From assembly GCA_018136815.1 (NCBI GenBank), contig CM030932.1, forward strand, positions 5,866,407 to 5,930,406: a stretch of 64,000 nucleotides of DNA, given 5' to 3'. A program made the position numbers and the translations under genes. Origin of the DNA: Isochrysis galbana. Lineage: Eukaryota; Haptophyta; Isochrysidales; Isochrysidaceae. The notes under the pieces were generated by a model. That model was not told the DNA's origin, searched no databases, and saw only the letters and a list, made by a program, of their open reading frames with translations. This document shows positions 1 through 9,353 of this stretch, one piece after another (positions within the stretch are counted from its first letter, which is position 1; each line of letters starts with the position of its first letter).

Positions 1-54
1 GGGGATGAGCCCGTGGTCCCAGATCTCGTGCGAGAGGTCGATCGGCGGCGCCAT
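1..54 (-). CDS. possible 5' end of a gene running off the left edge
   Basis: Read on the minus strand, an ATG at 54 opens 18 codons (MAPPIDLSHEIWDHGLIP) that stay open to the window edge. The composition looks coding and lies just left of an AT-richer stretch that could be upstream DNA. The piece is too short to assign a family. It could also be a chance opening. Confidence 0.2.
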   Translation of the reverse strand, partial: MAPPIDLSHEIWDHGLIP

Positions 55-134
55 GCCGTTGGCGCCACACGCTGAGCGGCTTCAAATCCGCTGAAGTATT
101 CACAGAAGCTAGGGTTTTCTGACGGAGGGCTCTC

Positions 135-335
135 CATCATAGTTTTCTTGGTTGTGATGTTATGCTACTCTACTCGTAAAGCTAGCAGTACTTTAGTTCA
201 CAATAATAGCTGCGGTCCCTCTCATATTCGGGTGGGACACTTTAGCCCTCCGTCAGAGTTTTCTTGATTGTGGTGTTCTGGTGGTAGTACTTTAGTTCAC
301 AATAGCTGTGGTCCCTCTCTTATATTTGGGTGGGT
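135..335. repeat. imperfect tandem duplication in noncoding DNA
   Basis: The block around 141-240 (a GTTTTCTTGGTTGTG segment followed by AGTACTTTAGTTCACAATA and GGTCCCTCTCATAT) is repeated with changes around 261-335. No gene is visible between the left edge and the copia cluster. Confidence 0.5.
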
Positions 336-351
336 GAGAAATGCCTCTAGT

Positions 352-445
352 AGCCCGGTCACTCACTATGGGGGTGCGGAGGGCACCAGCTAAAATGGGT
401 AAATGAAGGGCTAAATAAGCTCCCTATAGGTTCCCGTAGGATAGA
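352..445 (+). repeat. copy of the TAGCCCGGTCACTCAC repeat end
   Basis: TAGCCCGGTCACTCACTATG followed by GGGGTGCGGAGGGC matches the block at about 23945 and both ends of the element at 58433-59267. Only one end is present here, so this is a fragment of that TA-flanked family. Confidence 0.55.
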
Positions 446-511
446 TCAGCAAAAAAAATTGAGGGTTCTCCGGCGAAATTTTCGAAAAATACCGAATCTC
501 AGGCCTTATTC

Positions 512-677
512 TAGGGCGGTCAAACACGCCTTTTAACTTCTAAGGGTGAAAATTCACCAAGTCAATCAAGATTGAGGTTTTATCACGCGATTTTTAGGGA
601 ATTACCCTGGAAATGGGGATATTAGGCATAATCTCATAAGAAATATGCACATTTTCGACGCCATCCAACACACAGAC
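512..677 (+). repeat. half of a TAGGGCGGTCAAACA-ended element, truncated by copia DNA
   Basis: The block starts TAGGGCGGTCAAACA and runs on nearly identical to 30708-30870, through the shared AGAAATATGCACATTTTCGA. At about 678 it breaks abruptly into copia gag sequence, so the right half and its inverted terminus are missing. Confidence 0.65.
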
Positions 678-1022
678 CTATGAGGCGGGCTTCAAGGCTG
701 GCCAAGGTGGGCGTGGAGGCGGTAGGAGCAACAACAACAAGGACAAGAAGCCTTGCTCCCACTGCGACCGCATGTACACGGGCATCTGCTGGTCCGACCC
801 CGACACCGTGCACTTGATCGATTGGGACAAGGTGCCGGAGGGCCTCAAAGCCAGGATCAAGGCACAAAAACAAAACCCCAACAAGAACAAATGCTTTGCA
901 CACCACCTAGCCATAGCTAGGCCTTGGGTTCACGACACACATGAAGCCTTGCATGAAGCCTTGCGCTTCTCACCCCTTGCGTGTCCGCCAAGAAGCGCTG
1001 CAACATCGTTGGGTGCTCCGAA
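678..1022. mobile_element. patchwork of three copia fragments
   Basis: Three pieces of the copia family of this cluster are joined without spacers. Positions 678-863 are plus-strand gag covering the zinc knuckle. Positions 864-972 are the outer part of an LTR, ending at the LTR boundary CTTCTCA. Positions 973-1022 are a minus-strand scrap of integrase that matches about 3014-3063. The gag piece differs from the other copies at several bases, so it is older than the intact copies. The joint at 972/973 falls in a run of C that is also present next to the LTR and in the integrase gene, which suggests microhomology joining. Confidence 0.75.
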
Positions 1023-1294
1023 TGAGTGGCGAAAGCTTTCTTGTTACTTGTCTCTTAGGGGTCTCTACCCTTGCACGGTCCGTTGTCCGTTCAAACGACT
1101 CAACCGCCGTAACCGACTCAACCGCCGTAACCGACTCAACCGCCGGTCACGTAACCGACACAAAAACAAAACCCCAACAAGAACAAATGCTTTGCACACC
1201 ACCTAGCCATAGCTAGGCCTTGGGTTCACGACGCACATTAAGCCTTGCATGAAGCCTTGTATGAAGCCTTGCGTATGAAGCCTTGCGCTTCTCA
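1023..1294 (-). repeat. LTR of copia copy 1 (3' LTR on minus strand)
   Basis: The LTR is 272 bp. On the minus strand it reads TGAGAAGCGCAAGG to CGCCACTCA, so it has the usual TG...CA ends. It contains three tandem 18-bp units built on CGACTCAACCGCCGTAAC and several ATGAAGCCTTG repeats near one end. It is followed on the inner side by the polypurine tract. Confidence 0.92.
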
Positions 1295-1358
1295 CCCCCC
1301 CTTGACCTGATCCCCCGGAGAAGGGCAACAAATGAGGGATTCGCAAGGCAGCAAGATC

Positions 1359-3942
1359 TCAGATGCGAACCATGATCAGCCCACGGAACTTGGTGAACTT
1401 GTTCGCCGCTAAGGGCTTCGTCATCATGTCGGCCACATTGAGCTCGGTCTGAACGTGGTAGACACGTAACACATTCTTCTGCGTGAGCTCACGCACGTAG
1501 AGCTCACGACGATGGATGTGACGGGCCAAACCCTTCATGATGGGATTGTCCGCGAGTGCCTTTGCACCCTTGCTGTCGGACAAGAGCGGGTCGACGTTGC
1601 GCATTGGCCTTGAGCGCGACCTCGTTGACGTCTTCCGCCTTCCTTGCTTGAAGGCGCTTGAGCTTGATTGCCTTGCCACTTGCCACCTCAACCATGTCCG
1701 TGCGCGTCTCATCCACGCCGTCCGGGAAGAAGCTGATGTCGTTGAAGTAGTCCGCCCCGGTGGCGCCCGAGTCGATGAGGATCTTGCACGTACATGCGCG
1801 ACTTGCGGATGCCGTCGCGCTTGTAGCGGAGGGTCTCACCTAGTGGGATGGCGCGTCCCACTTCCTTGATTGGCTTCTCGTCGATGAAGGTCTTGTTGGT
1901 CACCAAGGTGTTGTACTCCTTCATGCGCGCCTCCTCCCACAAGTCTTGTTCATCTTGTGGTAGGTACTTGAGTTGGTGCGGCTTAAAGGGCTTTGGGAAG
2001 CCGATGTAGATGGCGTCGTCGCACACCTCAGTCGCCATCAAGATCTTGTGGCACATCGACGCCGAGTACTCGCTTGCACTCTCGTCGCCAAAGACAGTGT
2101 TGTCGTTGCCTAAGGTGGAGTAGTCCATCACCGTGTACGGGAGCTCCTCTCCCGCGATGCGGCTTGAGCGGCGTGGTGCGGTGTCCTCCTTGCCATCTTC
2201 CGACTCGAATGGCCCGCGTTGCACTTCGCCACTTGGCGTAAGCGTATCGTTATCCTCCTCATCGGACTCGATGATGCGGCGGTGACGTTGAGGAGCTCGG
2301 ATAGGCGACGTGGTGTCGGAGGCATTGTCGCTATTGTCCTCTTCCACCTCCGTGATGGGGCCCGAGTAGGAATGCTCCGAGGGCGTGTAGTCCGGATCCT
2401 CGTGGTCCTCCGGGATGCCAAACGCGTAGATTGAGCCATGCATCTTGCCGTATTGGTCGGTCTTGTCAATGGGGATCTCACCCCCCCTCGTGGTTTTCCA
2501 CGGGAACTCGGACTCCATGAAGGTGGCGTGCACACCGCTCACAAACACCTTGCCCGTCTCGAGCGACATGAAGATGTTGCCCGTGTGGTAGCGTGCCGGG
2601 CCCAAGTAGATGCACTCTTGTGCTTGCTCCGACAAGTTGTTGTCGCGGTACGCCTTGGGCTTTTGCACGATGGCCTTGCAACCGAACACCTTGAGCATGC
2701 TCAGGTTGACCGTGTGGCGGATGCCGGCACGCACTAGAGGAGGAGCAGTGTCTTTGGCGCCGGGGATGCGGTTGATGATCACCATCGCGGGATAGAGCGC
2801 AAACTCCCAATACTCTTGGGGGGCATTGCACCCCAGGAGCAATGGACGCATGGTGCGCTCGAGCAACTTGACCGCGATTTCCGCAGGGTTGCCCCACGGC
2901 TCGTACGGGTTGCTCTCTTGCTTGCGGATCAAGTTGCTATCGCAAATCTCTTGCACCTTGTCGCTCTTGAGCACGGGCTCATTGTCCGAGTGCAAGCGCT
3001 TCACGATGAAGAACCCTTGCGTGTCCGTCAAGAAGCGCTGCAACATCGTTGGGTGCTCCGACTTGAAGCGCATGGGATACGCGAACACTAGGCCGGAGAA
3101 GACGTCGTAGAACACGTCCACGTACTTGTAGCCCGTGAGCACGCTGCGGCAAGGCATAGTGAGGATGTCGTTGGTGATAACGTCCCCAACGGCGCTTGTC
3201 ATCCATGGTCCTCCTCCTCCGCCTCCGGGTCGACGTTGCGCATTGGCCTTGAGCGCGACCTCGTTGACGTCTTCCGCCTTCCTTGCTTGAAGGCGCTTGA
3301 GGTTGGCGGGCACGTCGACGGAGTAGTCCGGCAGGCGGCGGAGGCGATCATCGCTAGGCGATCCAAGTCGCGCGCGCCAAATCTCCTTTGCCTCCTCATG
3401 CGTGGCGTGCATGTCCTTGTGCTTGTCGGTGGTGTACGGTCCAAGCGAGTACGCCTTGGTCCTCTCGCCCTTGGGGATGGGCCGTACATCCACATAGAAG
3501 CCTTGGGAGTCGTCACCCATGGTGAAAGGCATGAATGCACCTCCCGGAAGTTCAAAGCCATTCACCTTGCCCATGATGCACTTCATATCATCATTGCGTG
3601 AGCACGCCTTGTGGGTGGAGAGCATGTTGCGTTTGAATGGACCAAATGATGCGTCGGGCTTCTCGACCACATGCCATCCAAGGGGTGCACCGGCTTGGGG
3701 GCGCACAAGTGCAAGGAACTTGGCGGTGCCGGTGCCCCAAGTCTTGATTGCCTTGCCACTTGCCACCTCAACCATGTCCGTGCGCGTCTCATCCACGCCG
3801 TCCGGGAAGAAGCTGATGTCGTTGAAGTAGTCCGCCCCGGTGGCGCCCGAGTCGATGAGGATGCGTAAGGCATCATCCTCGGTGTTCTTGGTCGTGGTTG
3901 CACAGATCTTGTTGCAGGTGAAGGTGAGGCGTCCACCACTTT
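1359..3942 (-). pseudogene. copia copy 1 pol, reverse-transcriptase core replaced by filler
   Basis: From 3942 downward the frame encodes protease (motif DSGATGADYF), a GAG-pre-integrase-like stretch, integrase (YVDVFYD, LHSDNEP, NPAEIAVKLLE) and the first residues of the reverse transcriptase, with coding similarity lost near 1785. Then come 1663-1784, a second copy of the protease segment found at about 3743-3862, and 1591-1662, a second copy of the segment at about 3229-3300. The RNase H tail follows (1359-1590; SDSKGAKALADNP, MTKPL). The reverse-transcriptase core and most of RNase H are absent, so the gene is broken. The filler pieces come from the same element and point to template switching during reverse transcription or to patchwork repair. 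Confidence 0.85.
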
Positions 3943-4200
3943 TGAGTGGCGAAAGCTTTCTTGTTACTTGTCTCTTAGGGGTCTCTACCCTTGCACGGTC
4001 CGGTGTCCGTTCAAACGACTCAACCGCCGTAACCGACTCAACCGCCGTAACCGACTCAACCGCCGATCACGTAACCGACACAAAAACAAAACCCCAACAA
4101 GAACAAATGCTTTGCACACCACCTAGCCATAGCTAGGCCTTGGGTTCACGACGCACATTAAGCCTTGCATGAAGCCTTGTATGAAGCCTTGCGCTTCTCA
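3943..4200 (-). repeat. 3' LTR of copia copy 2
   Basis: 258 bp, TG...CA ends on the minus strand. Its target flank is ACTTT at 3938-3942. It carries the variants GGTGTCCG and CCGATCACG seen elsewhere only in the LTR at 8106-8363. Confidence 0.95.
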
Positions 4201-4209
4201 CCCCCCCTT
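4201..4209 (-). other. polypurine tract of copia copy 2
   Basis: On the minus strand AAGGGGGGG lies directly against the TG of the 3' LTR, the expected place for the plus-strand primer in LTR retrotransposons. The same tract is present next to the LTR of copy 1 at 1295. Confidence 0.8.
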
Positions 4210-4264
4210 GACCTGATCCCCCGGAGAAGGGCAACAAATGAGGGATTCGCAAGGCAGCAAGATC

Positions 4265-4936
4265 TCAGATGCGAACCATGATCAGCCCACGGAACTTGGT
4301 GAACTTGTTCGCCGCTAAGGGCTTCGTCATCATGTCGGCCACATTGAGCTCGGTCTGAACGTGGTAGACGCGTAACACATTCTTCTGCGTGAGCTCACGC
4401 ACGTAGAGCTCACGACGATGGATGTGACGGGCCAAACCCTTCATGATGGGATTGTCCGCGAGTGCCTTTGCACCCTTGCTGTCGGACAAGAGCGGGCTTG
4501 GTTCCGCTTGCTTCCAACCGAGATCCGCGAGCGTGTTACGGAAGTTCTCGATACGCTGCGAAGCGAGGGAGGCCGCCATCGTTTCCGCTTCGTTGGCCGA
4601 CAAGGAGATGCTGTTTTGGCGCTTGCTGCCCCAATCGACGAGGCTGCCATTGATGAAGATGAGCCAGCCGCTCGTCGAACGTACTACGTCCCACGATGCG
4701 TCGACCATGCCGCGTACCATGCCTTCACCTTGACGAAAGAGGCCGATGATGGGGCTATCGCCATTGTTCTTGTAGTACTTGAGGCCCATGGTGCCACGGT
4801 TCTTGAGGTAGAGAAGGCAATGCAGCGCCGCGTGCCAAAGGTTCACGGTGGGGAACGACATCGCGCGGCAAAGTTGGCCCACCGTGTACGAGATGTCGGG
4901 GTTGCTCACCACGGCGGCGTAGAGGAGACTACCGAC
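4265..4936 (-). pseudogene. copia RNase H end of copy 2, out of frame with gag-pol
   Basis: The frame encodes the end of the reverse transcriptase and the RNase H domain. It starts at KYRGLVGSLLYAAVVSNPD and runs through GMVDASWD, STSGW, SLSANEAETMAAS and SDSKGAKALADNP to the conserved copia tail MTKPL, stopping at 4265. Upstream it is fused to the integrase frame by a 713-bp deletion. Because 713 is not a multiple of three, this part is read in another frame and could not be made as part of the polyprotein. Its conserved acidic residues look intact, so the damage is only the deletion. Confidence 0.85.
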
Positions 4937-7900
4937 GAGGCCGCGGTACTTGGCGGAAGCCTTGAACGTACATGCGCGACTTGCGGATGCCGTCGCGCTT
5001 GTAGCGGAGGGTCTCACCTAGTGGGATGGCGCGTCCCACTTCCTTGATTGGCTTCTCGTCGATGAAGGTCTTGTTGGTCACCAAGGTGTTGTACTCCTTC
5101 ATGCGCGCCTCCTCCCACAAGTCTTGTTCATCTTGTGGTAGGAACTTGAGTTGGTGCGGCTTGAAGGGCTTTGGGAAGCCGATGTAGATGGCGTCGTTGC
5201 ACACCTCGGTCGCCATCAAGATCTTGTGGCACATCGACGCCGAGTACTCGCTTGCACTCTCGTCGCCAAAGACAGTGTTGTCGTTGCCCAAGGTGGAGTA
5301 GTCCATCACCGTGTACGGGAGCTCCTCTCCCGCGATGCGGCTTGAGCGGCGTGGTGCGGTGTCCTCCTTGCCATCTTCCGACTCGAATGGCCCGCGTTGC
5401 ACTTCGCCACTTGGCGTAAGCGTATCGTTATCCTCCTCATCGGACTCGATGATGCGGCGGTGACGTTGAGGAGCTCGGATAGGCGACGTGGTGTCGGAGG
5501 CATTGTCGCTATTGTCCTCTTCCACCTCCGTGATGGGGCCCGAGTAGGAATGCTCCGAGGGCGTGTAGTCCGGATCCTCGTGGTCCTCCGGGATGCCAAA
5601 CGCGTAGATTGAGCCATGCATCTTGCCGTATTGGTCGGTCTTGTCAATGGGGATCTCACCCCCCCTCGTGGTTTTCCACGGAAACTCGGACTCCATGAAG
5701 GTGGCGTGCACACCGCTCACAAACACCTTGCCCGTCTCGAGCGACATGAAGATGTTGCCCGTGTGGTAGCGTGCCGGGCCCAAGTAGATGCACTCTTGTG
5801 CTTGCTCCGACAAGTTGTTGTCGCGGTACGCCTTGGGCTTTTGCACGATGGCCTTGCAACCGAACACCTTGAGCATGCTCAGGTTGACCGTGTGGCGGAT
5901 GCCGGCACGCACTAGAGGAGGAGCAGTGTCTTTGGCGCCGGGGATGCGGTTGATGATCACCATCGCGGGATAGAGCGCAAACTCCCAATACTCTTGGGGG
6001 GCATTGCACCCCAGGAGCAATGGACGCATGGTGCGCTCGAGCAACTTGACCGCGATTTCCGCAGGGTTGCCCCACGGCTCGTACGGGTTGCTCTCTTGCT
6101 TGCGGATCAAGTTGCTATCGCAAATCTCTTGCACCTTGTCGCTCTTGAGCACGGGCTCATTGTCCGAGTGCAAGCGCTTCACGATGAAGAACCCTTGCGT
6201 GTCCGCCAAGAAGCGCTGCAACATCGTTGGATGCTCCGACTTGAAGCGCATGGGATACGCGAACACGAGGCCGGAGAAGACGTCGTAGAACACGTCCACG
6301 TACTTGTAGCCCGTGAGCACGCTGCGGCAAGGCATAGTGAGGATGTCGTTGGTGATAACGTCCCCAACGGCGCTTGTCATCCATGGTCCTCCTCCTCCGC
6401 CTCCGGGTCGACGTTGCGCATTGGCCTTGAGCGCGACCTCGTTGACGTCTTCCGCCTTCCTTGCTTGAAGGCGCTTGAGGTTGGCGGGCACGTCGACGGA
6501 GTAGTCCGGCAGGCGGCGGAGGCGATCATCGCTAGGCGATCCAAGTCGCGCGCGCCAAATCTCCTTTGCCTCCTCATGCGTGGCGTGCATGTCCTTGTGC
6601 TTGTCGGTGGTGTACGGTCCAAGCGAGTACGCCTTGGTCGTCTCGCCCTTGGGGATGGGCCGTACATCCACATAGAAGCCTTGGGAGTCGTCACCCATGG
6701 TGAAAGGCATGAATGCACCTCCCGGAAGTTCAAAGCCATTCACCTTGCCCATGATGCACTTCATATCATCATTGCGTGAGCACGCCTTGTGGGTGGAGAG
6801 CATGTTGCGTTTGAATGGACCAAATGATGCGTCGGGCTTCTCGACCACATGCCATCCAAGGGGTGCACCGGCTTGAGTGCGCACAAGTGCAAGGAACTTG
6901 GCGGTGCCGGTGCCCCAAGTCTTGATTGCCTTGCCACTTGCCACCTCAACCATGTCCGTGCGCGTCTCATCCACGCCGTCCGGGAAGAAGCTGATGTCGT
7001 TGAAGTAGTCGGCCCCGGTGGCGCCCGAGTCGATGAGGATGCGCAGCGAATCATTCTCGGTGTTCTTGGTCGTGGTTGCACAGATCTTGTTGCAGGTGAA
7101 GGTGAGGCGTCCACCACTTTGCTTGTTTTCCTTCTTCATCTTGGCATCATAGAGGTTGGCCTTGATCTTGGCTTGGAGGCCCTCCGGCACCTTGTCCCAA
7201 TCGATCAAGTGCGCGGTGTCGGGGTTGGACCAGCAGATGCCCGTGTGCATGCGGTCGCAGTGGGAGCAAGGCTTCTTGTCCTTGTTGTTGTTGCTCCTAC
7301 CACCTCCACGCCCACCTTGGCCAGCCTTGAAGCCCGCCTCATAGGCCTTCTTGATGGCATCCGTGTCATCCTCGGTCTTGGTCGCTTGCATTGCACGTTG
7401 GCCCGGACGCACCGTGGAGCGCACCGCCTCATGCTTATGGGCGATGGCCGCAGCCTCCACAAGGTTCTTGTGCACCATATCAGGCCTCTTGCGGTGCTCA
7501 ACTTCCAAGGAGCCCCATGCCTTGTCCACTTCACGAAGGACTCCTTCTCCACATCCAATGAAGCTCGCTTTCATGTCGAGGCACAACTCGGCCACGGAGA
7601 CTTCGCGCGCGGTGCCCTTGAGTCCTTGGAAGATGCCAAACATGTTGTCAAAGCGGTTGGTGACCTCCTCCCTTGAGGGGAACTCCTGGAGGTTGGTCAT
7701 CTTGAGTGTGTCATACTCCATCTTCTTGTCTTCAGCCTTGTCTTCGGTGTTGACCGCCACGTGCAACTCGTCGATGTGTTTGAACGCACGGTGGCCGTCG
7801 TACTTCTCTTCCTCCTCATCCGTGTAGAGCACATCCAAGGTGGCCACGAGCTTGTCATCCTTGATGCACATGATGAGGAGGTCATATGCCTTGTTGAGTT

Positions 7901-8075
7901 CCACCTGGGTGGCTTCCTTGTCCTTGTTGGCGTCATCGACGCTTTCCGTCTTGTTCTTGAGCATCGCACGTCGGCAACCGTTCTTGCCGGCCATCGCGAG
8001 CAACTTGGGCCTGAATGCTCTCCATTCAGCACCATCCTTGTTGTAGAAGAAGATCTTGTCATTGTTCTTGTCCAT
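4929..8075 (-). CDS. copia gag-protease-integrase polyprotein, truncated before RT
   Basis: A 1048-residue frame starting MDKNNDKIFFYNKDGAEWRA, typical of copia gag. Around residue 275 is a zinc knuckle (CSHCDRMHTGIC). Protease is marked by ILIDSGATGADYF. A GAG-pre-integrase-like stretch reads RARLGSPSDDRLRRLP. Integrase has the acidic residues in GDVITND, LHSDNEP and NPAEIA, the last two 34 residues apart. After RKSRMYVQGFRQVP the frame runs into 3 foreign residues and a stop, because the 713-bp deletion shifts frame. The usual His/Cys residues of the integrase zinc-binding module are not visible. The product could supply particle and integrase functions but not reverse transcription. Confidence 0.9.
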   Translation of the reverse strand: MDKNNDKIFFYNKDGAEWRAFRPKLLAMAGKNGCRRAMLKNKTESVDDANKDKEATQVELNKAYDLLIMCIKDDKLVATLDVLYTDEEEEKYDGHRAFKHIDELHVAVNTEDKAEDKKMEYDTLKMTNLQEFPSREEVTNRFDNMFGIFQGLKGTAREVSVAELCLDMKASFIGCGEGVLREVDKAWGSLEVEHRKRPDMVHKNLVEAAAIAHKHEAVRSTVRPGQRAMQATKTEDDTDAIKKAYEAGFKAGQGGRGGGRSNNNKDKKPCSHCDRMHTGICWSNPDTAHLIDWDKVPEGLQAKIKANLYDAKMKKENKQSGGRLTFTCNKICATTTKNTENDSLRILIDSGATGADYFNDISFFPDGVDETRTDMVEVASGKAIKTWGTGTAKFLALVRTQAGAPLGWHVVEKPDASFGPFKRNMLSTHKACSRNDDMKCIMGKVNGFELPGGAFMPFTMGDDSQGFYVDVRPIPKGETTKAYSLGPYTTDKHKDMHATHEEAKEIWRARLGSPSDDRLRRLPDYSVDVPANLKRLQARKAEDVNEVALKANAQRRPGGGGGGPWMTSAVGDVITNDILTMPCRSVLTGYKYVDVFYDVFSGLVFAYPMRFKSEHPTMLQRFLADTQGFFIVKRLHSDNEPVLKSDKVQEICDSNLIRKQESNPYEPWGNPAEIAVKLLERTMRPLLLGCNAPQEYWEFALYPAMVIINRIPGAKDTAPPLVRAGIRHTVNLSMLKVFGCKAIVQKPKAYRDNNLSEQAQECIYLGPARYHTGNIFMSLETGKVFVSGVHATFMESEFPWKTTRGGEIPIDKTDQYGKMHGSIYAFGIPEDHEDPDYTPSEHSYSGPITEVEEDNSDNASDTTSPIRAPQRHRRIIESDEEDNDTLTPSGEVQRGPFESEDGKEDTAPRRSSRIAGEELPYTVMDYSTLGNDNTVFGDESASEYSASMCHKILMATEVCNDAIYIGFPKPFKPHQLKFLPQDEQDLWEEARMKEYNTLVTNKTFIDEKPIKEVGRAIPLGETLRYKRDGIRKSRMYVQGFRQVPRPRR

Positions 8076-8086
8076 GTCTCTTTGTC

Positions 8087-8103
8087 TCTCGGCGGGGGTA
8101 CCA
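8087..8103 (-). other. putative primer-binding site of copia copy 2
   Basis: Two bases inside the 5' LTR end, the minus strand reads TGGTACCCCCGCCGAGA. It begins with TGG as expected for pairing with a tRNA CCA end. I could not match it to a tRNA from memory; it is not the initiator-methionine type common in plant copia elements. Confidence 0.55.
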
Positions 8104-8105
8104 GA

Positions 8106-8363
8106 TGAGTGGCGAAAGCTTTCTTGTTACTTGTCTCTTAGGGGTCTCTACCCTTGCACGGTCCGGTGTCCGTTCAAACGACTCAACCGCCGTAACCGAC
8201 TCAACCGCCGTAACCGACTCAACCGCCGATCACGTAACCGACACAAAAACAAAACCCCAACAAGAACAAATGCTTTGCACACCACCTAGCCATAGCTAGG
8301 CCTTGGGTTCACGACGCACATTAAGCCTTGCATGAAGCCTTGTATGAAGCCTTGCGCTTCTCA
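8106..8363 (-). repeat. 5' LTR of copia copy 2
   Basis: 258 bp, identical by eye to 3943-4200. It is followed by the target duplicate ACTTT at 8364-8368. It should carry the element's promoter. The three 18-bp tandem units inside it are candidate regulatory repeats. Confidence 0.95.
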
Positions 8364-9323
8364 ACTTTGCTTGTTTTCCTTCTTCATCTTGGCATCATAG
8401 AGGTTGGCCTTGATCTTGGCTTGGAGGCCCTCCGGCACCTTGTCCCAATCGATCAAGTGCGCGGTGTCGGGGTTGGACCAGCAGATGCCCGTGTGCATGC
8501 GGTCGCAGTGGGAGCAAGGCTTCTTGTCCTTGTTGTTGTTGCTCCTACCACCTCCACGCCCACCTTGGCCAGCCTTGAAGCCCGCCTCATAGGCCTTCTT
8601 GATGGCATCCGTGTCATCCTCGGTCTTGGTCGCTTGCATTGCACGTTGGCCCGGACGCACCGTGGAGCGCACCGCCTCATGCTTATGGGCGATGGCCGCA
8701 GCCTCCACAAGGTTCTTGTGCACCATATCAGGCCTCTTGCGGTGCTCAACTTCCAAGGAGCCCCATGCCTTGTCCACTTCACGAAGGACTCCTTCTCCAC
8801 ATCCAATGAAGCTCGCTTTCATGTCGAGGCACAACTCGGCCACGGAGACTTCGCGCGCGGTGCCCTTGAGTCCTTGGAAGATGCCAAACATGTTGTCAAA
8901 GCGGTTGGTGACTTCCTCCCTTGAGGGGAACTCCTGGAGGTTGGTCATCTTGAGTGTGTCATACTCCATCTTCTTGTCTTCAGCCTTGTCTTCGGTGTTG
9001 ACCGCCACGTGCAACTCGTCGATGTGTTTGAACGCACGGTGGCCGTCGTACTTCTCTTCCTCCTCATCCGTGTAGAGCACATCCAAGGTGGCCACAAGCT
9101 TGTCATCCTTGATGCACATGATGAGGAGGTCATATGCCTTGTTCAGTTCCACCTGGGTGGCTTCCTTGTCCTTGTCGGCGTCATCGACGCTTTCCGTCTT
9201 GTTCTTGAGCATCGCACGTCGGCAACCGTTCTTGCCGGCCATCGCGAGCAACTTGGGCCTGAATGCTCTCCATTCAGCACCATCCTTGTTGTAGAAGAAG
9301 ATCTTGTCATTGTTCTTGTCCAT
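8364..9323 (-). pseudogene. copia copy 1 gag, cut off from pol by copy 2
   Basis: The first 318 or so codons of gag (start MDKNNDKIFF at 9323) including the zinc knuckle CSHCDRMHTGIC. They are almost identical to copy 2 gag (DADKDKEATQ instead of DANKDKEATQ). Reading stops where the ACTTT target site meets the LTR of copy 2. The rest of the polyprotein resumes at 3942. The gene is therefore intact here but split by 4.4 kb. Confidence 0.88.
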
Positions 9324-9353
9324 GTCTCTTTGTCTCTCGGCGGGGGTACCAGA

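Larger units (their letters stand above)
3943..8363 (-). mobile_element. Ty1/copia LTR retrotransposon, copy 2, nested and recent
   Basis: A complete insertion of 4421 bp: two 258-bp LTRs (3943-4200 and 8106-8363) that are identical by eye and share private variants (GGTGTCCG, CCGATCACG). It is flanked on both sides by ACTTT (3938-3942 and 8364-8368), a 5-bp target duplication. It has a primer-binding site next to the 5' LTR and a polypurine tract next to the 3' LTR. The order gag, protease, integrase, RT/RNase H defines Ty1/copia. A 713-bp internal deletion removes the reverse-transcriptase core. Identical LTRs mean recent insertion. Because the copy is defective, it was presumably mobilised by another copy's enzymes, or deleted after insertion. 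Confidence 0.95.

Noticed and set aside
5994..6779. A 261-codon frame on the plus strand inside copia
   Set aside because: Antisense shadow of the integrase gene; the minus strand carries all recognised motifs. Similar shadows occur at 6849-7676, 8328-8924 and 11764-12486.
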